Translations under genes and position numbers: made by a program
Source: Arsenophonus sp031446105
Lineage (GTDB): Bacteria; Pseudomonadota; Gammaproteobacteria; Enterobacterales; Enterobacteriaceae
Direction of reading: 5' to 3'
NCBI GenBank assembly: GCA_031446105.1
Contig: CP132907.1
Coordinates: 682,001-746,000 of the forward strand
Length of the DNA stretch: 64,000 nucleotides
The notes under the pieces: model-generated
The model's input: only the letters and a program-made list of their open reading frames with translations
What the model was told of the DNA's origin: nothing
The model's database searches: none
In this document: in pieces, positions 59,194 to 64,000 of the stretch
How positions within the stretch are numbered: the stretch's first letter is position 1
Layout of the letters: each line of letters begins with the position of its first letter

Positions 59194-61479
59194 ATGACAA
59201 AAAAAACAAGTAAATATAATTTTTTTAAAAAAAATATAAATTGTTTTTTATTTTTTATCAAAATTATAATAGTTTTTAGTTTGTTAATTGGTATTTATGG
59301 TTTTTATTTATATCATACTATTATTTATAGACTAGATGGAAAAGTTTGGGATCTTCCTGCAGCCATTTATGGTCGAATGGTTAATCTTGAACCTGGAATG
59401 AATTATAATAAAGAAGAAATGATTCGTTTATTGGATGGTATGCAATATCGTCAAGTAAAAAAAATTACTTTGCCAGGTGAATATGTAGTTATGGATAATA
59501 CTATAGAAATGTTACGCCGACCATTTTCATTTCCTGATAAAAAAGAAGAACAAATTTTTGTAAAATTAAGTTTTGATAATACTAAATTAAAAAATATAAT
59601 TAATATTAGCAATGGTCGTTCTTTTGGTTTTTTTAGACTCGATCCTAAGCTTATTACTATGATGCAATCAGTTAATAATAAAAAACGGTTAGTATTACCA
59701 AAAAAAGATTTTCCAGAATCTTTAATAAAAATGTTACTTGAAACTGAAGATCGTCAATTTTATAAACATGATGGAATAAGTATTTATTCTATCGGACGTG
59801 CAATTATTGCTAATTTAATAGCTGGTAAAACCGTTCAAGGTGGAAGTACTTTAACGCAACAATTAGTTAAAAATTTATTTTTAAATAATAAAAGAACATT
59901 AATACGTAAAGTTAATGAAGCATATATGGCTCTTTTAATGGATTTTCATTATACAAAGGAACGTATTCTTGAGCTATACCTTAATGAAGTTTATTTAGGT
60001 CAAAGTGGAGATGATCAAATTCGTGGTTTTCCGCTTGCTAGCCTTTATTATTTCAGTCGCCCCATAGATGAATTAAGTATTGATCAACAAGCATTACTAG
60101 TTGGTATGGTTAAAGGGGCATCATTATATAATCCATGGCGTAATCCTCAATTGGCACTTGAACGACGTAATTTGGTATTAAAACTTCTAGAAACTAATAA
60201 AATTATTGATCCTGAAATATATCCTATATTATACGCTCGACCATTAGGAGTAAAATCTAAAAGTGATGTTTTAATACCTCAACCATCGTTTATGCAACTC
60301 ATTAAACAAGAATTGTTTAAAATATTAGGTGAAAAAGCTAATAATCTCTCTGGTGCTAAGATTTTTACCACTTTAGATCCTATTTCTCAACAGGAAGCTG
60401 AAAATGCGATAGAAAATGGGATATTAGATTTACGTAAAAAGTTTGGATTGTCTGATCTTGAAGGAGCAATGGTAGTAGTTGATCGTATTAATGGTGAAAT
60501 TCGTGCTATGGTTGGAGGTTCTCAACCGCAATATTTTGGATTTAACCGAGCATTAAATGCTCGTCGATCCATTGGTTCATTGGTTAAGCCGGCTACTTAT
60601 CTAACAGCATTAAGTGAACCTAATCGGTTTCGTTTAAACACTTGGATACCTGACAAACCAATTATTGTAAAATTTGATAATCAAACTTGGGAACCCAAGA
60701 ATTATGATCGCAGATTTAGAGGTCAAGTGATGTTAATTGATGCTCTGTCAAATTCACTAAATATACCTACAGTAAATATTGGATTAAGTCTTGGTTTAAA
60801 TAAAGTAAGTGAAGTATTAGTAAATCTTGGTGTGCCAAGTGATGTAATTACACAAGTACCAGCAATGCTATTAGGTTCATTAAATTTAACTTTAGTTGAG
60901 ACAGCGCAAATGTTTCAAACTATCAGTGGTGGTGGAAATAGAGCTCAATTATCAGCATTACGTTCTGTAATTGATACTACTGGTAATGAATGTTATAAAA
61001 GTTATCCTTTATCGAAACGAGTAGTTTCTCCACAAGCAGCTTATTTAACACTTTATGGTATGCAACAAGTTGTTGATCGAGGAACATCAAGTTCTTTAAC
61101 AAATAAATTCTCTCAATATCATTTAGCAGCTAAGACAGGAACAACAAATGATTTACGTGATAGTTGGTTTGTAGGTATTGATGGTAAAGAAGTTGTGATT
61201 ATATGGGTAGGTCGTGATAATAATGGTCCGACTAATTTAACTGGTGCAAGTGGTGCATTACATATTTATCGTCGTTATTTAGAACATCAAATTCCATTAG
61301 TATTAGATAACCGACCTCCAGAAGGAATTATGGAAATGAGAATTAATTTTGATGGTAGTTTTAACTGTTTTGGTGGAGGTTATCGTGTTTTACCTGTTTG
61401 GGTTAAAGATTTTATAGCATTATGTAAAGAAAATTTTCAATCATTGCATTTAAACTATCAATTAAATAAAAAAGAATGA
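59194..61479 (+). CDS. mrcB: Penicillin-binding protein 1B (bifunctional peptidoglycan synthase)
   Basis: 761 residues against 844 in E. coli: the cytoplasmic N-terminus is shortened to about 20 residues and the Gln-rich C-terminal tail is gone. Membrane anchor about 17-40, UB2H-like region (about 50-150, containing the LPB activator contact domain in E. coli), GT51 domain with catalytic Glu185 (ETEDRQFYKHDG) and QGGSTLTQQLVKN, and transpeptidase with Ser462-X-X-Lys465, SNSLN and KTGTTND. All catalytic motifs are intact. It polymerises and crosslinks the wall built from MurB/GlmU/GlmS products. AAAGGTAAG precedes the ATG. Confidence 0.97.
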   Translation: MTKKTSKYNFFKKNINCFLFFIKIIIVFSLLIGIYGFYLYHTIIYRLDGKVWDLPAAIYGRMVNLEPGMNYNKEEMIRLLDGMQYRQVKKITLPGEYVVMDNTIEMLRRPFSFPDKKEEQIFVKLSFDNTKLKNIINISNGRSFGFFRLDPKLITMMQSVNNKKRLVLPKKDFPESLIKMLLETEDRQFYKHDGISIYSIGRAIIANLIAGKTVQGGSTLTQQLVKNLFLNNKRTLIRKVNEAYMALLMDFHYTKERILELYLNEVYLGQSGDDQIRGFPLASLYYFSRPIDELSIDQQALLVGMVKGASLYNPWRNPQLALERRNLVLKLLETNKIIDPEIYPILYARPLGVKSKSDVLIPQPSFMQLIKQELFKILGEKANNLSGAKIFTTLDPISQQEAENAIENGILDLRKKFGLSDLEGAMVVVDRINGEIRAMVGGSQPQYFGFNRALNARRSIGSLVKPATYLTALSEPNRFRLNTWIPDKPIIVKFDNQTWEPKNYDRRFRGQVMLIDALSNSLNIPTVNIGLSLGLNKVSEVLVNLGVPSDVITQVPAMLLGSLNLTLVETAQMFQTISGGGNRAQLSALRSVIDTTGNECYKSYPLSKRVVSPQAAYLTLYGMQQVVDRGTSSSLTNKFSQYHLAAKTGTTNDLRDSWFVGIDGKEVVIIWVGRDNNGPTNLTGASGALHIYRRYLEHQIPLVLDNRPPEGIMEMRINFDGSFNCFGGGYRVLPVWVKDFIALCKENFQSLHLNYQLNKKE

Positions 61480-62941
61480 AAATAAAGCACAAAAATATTT
61501 TTTCTTAATTGAATAAAAGAAATATTTAATTAATTTTTTATGGAATATTTATATTATTAATATAATTCAGCTTGTTCATATGATAAAAATTTTTTTTGTT
61601 TTTTGTTGTATAATTAATTTCAAATTATTATATGATAGTGAAACGAGATTAGTTTTTTTAATAAAGAAAGCGCCAAATTGTTAAAAGTAGATGAAAAATT
61701 TTCTAATTTTTTTTAAAATTCAATAAATTAAACTTTTTATTTTTTTATTTTTTTATAAAAATTTTGTAATTTTTATTGTTAATTGTTAAGTGTATAAGTG
61801 TTTATTGTGGTAATTTTTTAAAAAAAGAAAGTTTTGTTTTTATAAAAAATTAATTATTTAATTGATATATTTTTGTTATATAGTACTAATCTTATTAATA
61901 CTAATATAAGTTACTTATATATATTTATGATTTAATTTGACAAATAGGAAAATTATCACTTATTATTTTTTTTTCAAATGATTTTTTATATTAAAGATAA
62001 TATTAATATTATAACATTTTTTAATGTAAATAAGAAATTTTATAATGATTTTATTTAAAATTAATAATATTTTAAATCAATTTCTTAATTTTCTACGTCC
62101 TAAAAAAATATCAGTAGAGTTAAATTAAAATTTAATATTCGAATATATTTTTTAATATTTTACGCAATTTTATTTCTTTTCGATAATTGATTAAAATTAT
62201 TTTTATCTTTATTTAAATTCATTAAATTTGAAAAGTATGAGTATGTTTAATTAAACTATTAGATATTCTATATTGTGTTATTTTTCTTTTTTTAAAATTT
62301 TAAAGATTTTTATACCAAGTATGAATTTGAGTATTCATGATAGTATTTTTTTAAATTTTATATTTTTTATATTCTGTATAATTTTTAGTTATTTTGAATT
62401 TTTTAATTTTTCTATTTTTATTATTTCTATTAATAATTTAATTAATAAATTCTTTTTTTTATTTAATAGGAGTTGATGTTCTAAAAATTAAGCTATTTTT
62501 GCGCATTTTGTAGTTGATTTATGAATATAAAAAAAGTTATTATTTAAAATAACAATTTTATCAAGATTTTATATAATCAATATAGGAATAATTATCAATA
62601 TTATAAATTCAAGTTTTATATAGTTCTTTTTTATATAGTTCTTTTAATAAATAATCAATAGCTATTCTAAGAATAGAATATATTTAATAGTAAATTCACT
62701 TACTTAAAAATAAAATTTTTGTTTTTTAAAGTATTTTAGATTTTTTAATAAATAAGTTTACAGTAATTATAATTTAATAGATATTTATTTTTTTAAAAAT
62801 TAAATATTAAAATTATAAGAAATGATATAAAATTTAATTTTAGTAAATGAATTTAAAACAATCAATAGTGTATTATTTATAAAAAATTTTTATAATATTT
62901 TTTTTAATTTTTTTAATTTTAAAATTGAAGTGGAATAAAAA
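61480..62941. other. 1.46 kb gene-free region between mrcB and erpA
   Basis: In E. coli fhuACDB, hemL and clcA lie here. The region is almost all A/T with no reading frame resembling these. A TTGACA (61937-61942) has no good -10 partner. A 67-codon open frame at 62273-62476 is low-complexity Phe/Ile-rich sequence and I do not call it. Confidence 0.55.
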
Positions 62942-63280
62942 ATGATTCATAAAGTACCAATAAAATTTACTGATACTGCAGCAAATCAGATTAAAATATT
63001 ATTAAAAGATAAAAAAAATTCCAATTTGTATTTGCGTGTTTATATTACTGGTGGTGGATGCAGTGGTTTTAAGTATTGTTTTATTTTTGATGATAAAGTA
63101 GAGAAAGAAGATTTTAAAATTAAAAATCAAGGCGTTGAATTAATTATTGATCCTATGAGTTTTCAGTATATAGTAGGAGGTTGTATAGATTATATTGAAA
63201 GATTAGAAGGATCAAAATTTGTAGTGGTAAATCCAAATGCAAAAATAACTTGTGGATGTGGTTCTTCTTTTGGTATTTAG
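62942..63280 (+). CDS. erpA: Iron-sulfur cluster insertion protein ErpA
   Basis: 112 residues (114 in E. coli). A-type carrier that delivers Fe-S clusters to enzymes such as IspG. The three cluster-binding Cys are present: Cys40 in TGGGCSGF, and Cys104 and Cys106 in TCGCGSSFGI. One extra Cys (46) and Cys81 replace other residues of E. coli ErpA. AAGTGGA-like element before the ATG. It converges with mtnN. Confidence 0.96.
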   Translation: MIHKVPIKFTDTAANQIKILLKDKKNSNLYLRVYITGGGCSGFKYCFIFDDKVEKEDFKIKNQGVELIIDPMSFQYIVGGCIDYIERLEGSKFVVVNPNAKITCGCGSSFGI

Positions 63281-63342
63281 TTTTTTTTAAAATTTTTTAT
63301 TACATAGAAAAATTTTAAGATTATATATTAAAAAATATACAA

Positions 63343-64000
63343 TTATTTTTTATGATAGTTTTTCATGTGTTTTGATAAGATTATCAACATATTTTCTACT
63401 AATTGATTTGCTTTTTTTGCAGCAATAGGTAAAAACTTTTTGAAGTCAAATTTAGATCTTATATCCGCGATATCAGAGATTGCACGTACGACAATAAATG
63501 GAATTTTGAATTTATAACACACATGGGCAATTGCAGCTCCTTCCATATCAACAGCAATTGCATTAGGAAAATTTTTTTTAATATAACTTAATTTTTTTTT
63601 TCTGTTTATAAAACTATCTCCAGTACAAATTAAACCGTACATAGCATTTAAATTAAGTATTTTTATAGATTTTTTTGCTATTAATATCAATTTTTTATCT
63701 GCTAAAAAAGTAGTAGGACATTGTGCTATTTGTCCTAATTTGTAATCAAAGGCTGTAATATCTACGTCATGATAACAAACATGAGTTGAAATTACAATAT
63801 CAGAGATTTTTAAATTTGGCGATAATCCCCCGCTGGAACCAGTATTGATAATAAAATTAGGTGAAAAATATTTTATTAATAATGTTGCCCCCATTGCTGC
63901 GGAGACTTTTCCTATGCCTGTATTTAATAAAGCAATATTTAGATGATTAAATTTCCCATGATATATATTACATCCTGCTATTGATAATGAGAGATAAGCA
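63343..64000 (-). CDS. mtnN: 5'-methylthioadenosine/S-adenosylhomocysteine nucleosidase, N-terminus beyond the window
   Basis: Reading frame continues to the window edge; the first residues seen (SIAGCNIYHGK ... IALLNTGIGKVSAAMGATLL) align with about residue 28 onward of E. coli MtnN. Visible active-site elements: VDMEGAAIAHVC with the catalytic-site Glu and RAISDIADIRS with the catalytic Asp. Glu12 lies outside. The enzyme removes adenine from MTA and SAH, by-products of SAM use. An internal ATG at 63894 is not the start. Confidence 0.95.
   Translation of the reverse strand, partial: AYLSLSIAGCNIYHGKFNHLNIALLNTGIGKVSAAMGATLLIKYFSPNFIINTGSSGGLSPNLKISDIVISTHVCYHDVDITAFDYKLGQIAQCPTTFLADKKLILIAKKSIKILNLNAMYGLICTGDSFINRKKKLSYIKKNFPNAIAVDMEGAAIAHVCYKFKIPFIVVRAISDIADIRSKFDFKKFLPIAAKKANQLVENMLIILSKHMKNYHKK

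Noticed and set aside
61937..61965. TTGACA as a promoter
   Set aside because: No acceptable -10 at 16-18 bases and nearly 1 kb of gene-free DNA before erpA; may be a relic.
62273..62476. 67-codon open frame between mrcB and erpA
   Set aside because: Low-complexity Phe/Ile-rich translation expected by chance in T-rich DNA, no Shine-Dalgarno, no recognisable family.

Overview
The window looks like part of the chromosome of a strongly reduced, very AT-rich gammaproteobacterium of the Enterobacterales, most likely an obligate insect endosymbiont. Nearly every protein aligns almost end to end with its Escherichia coli counterpart. Local gene order follows E. coli blocks with genes missing inside them. 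Coding sequence is AT-rich and long intergenic stretches are almost pure A/T, while the rRNA genes keep normal composition. I cannot name the genus from sequence alone. Retention of dnaA with a recognisable oriC argues against lineages known to lack dnaA (Blochmannia, Wigglesworthia). All E. coli comparisons were made from memory and by hand.

Layout. 1-5015 (minus): S10 ribosomal protein operon, rpsJ to the start of rpsQ. 4804-5966: AT-rich non-coding DNA where a tuf gene would be expected. 5967-6376: tRNA-Thr, -Gly and -Tyr. 6807-9734: coaA against birA and murB. 9846-15277: one complete rRNA operon (promoter, boxA, 16S, tRNA-Ile, tRNA-Ala, 23S, 5S, terminator) on the minus strand. 15741-18165: asnA, mioC and oriC. 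18166-30710: mnmG, the atp operon (atpBEFHAGDC), glmU and glmS. 30864-33431: a frameshifted yddW/digH and asd. 33450-43922: gyrB, dnaN, dnaA (minus), then rpmH, rnpA, yidD, yidC and mnmE (plus). 43923-45674: a 1.75 kb gene-free stretch. 45675-51965: fabI and a complete sapABCDF operon (minus). 52327-64000: a condensed colinear copy of the E. coli hpt-mtn region (hpt, yadG, yadH, folK, pcnB pseudogene, dksA, mrcB, erpA, mtnN).

Functionally the genes cover translation, replication initiation, F1Fo ATP synthase, peptidoglycan precursor synthesis and polymerisation (glmS, glmU, murB, mrcB, asd), membrane protein insertion, fatty acid synthesis, and pieces of CoA, biotin, folate, asparagine, purine-salvage and Fe-S metabolism. 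I saw no phage, IS element, CRISPR array, toxin, or novel multi-gene system. The points worth a second look are signs of genome reduction: an oriC alignable without gaps to E. coli oriC over about 70 bases; block junctions at the multicopy rrn and tuf loci suggesting ancestral recombination; an rpsC stop codon apparently lost by a 4-base deletion; a homopolymer frameshift in yddW; an enlarged helix 25 in 23S rRNA; a mixed state of CCA encoding in tRNA genes; and a decaying pcnB.
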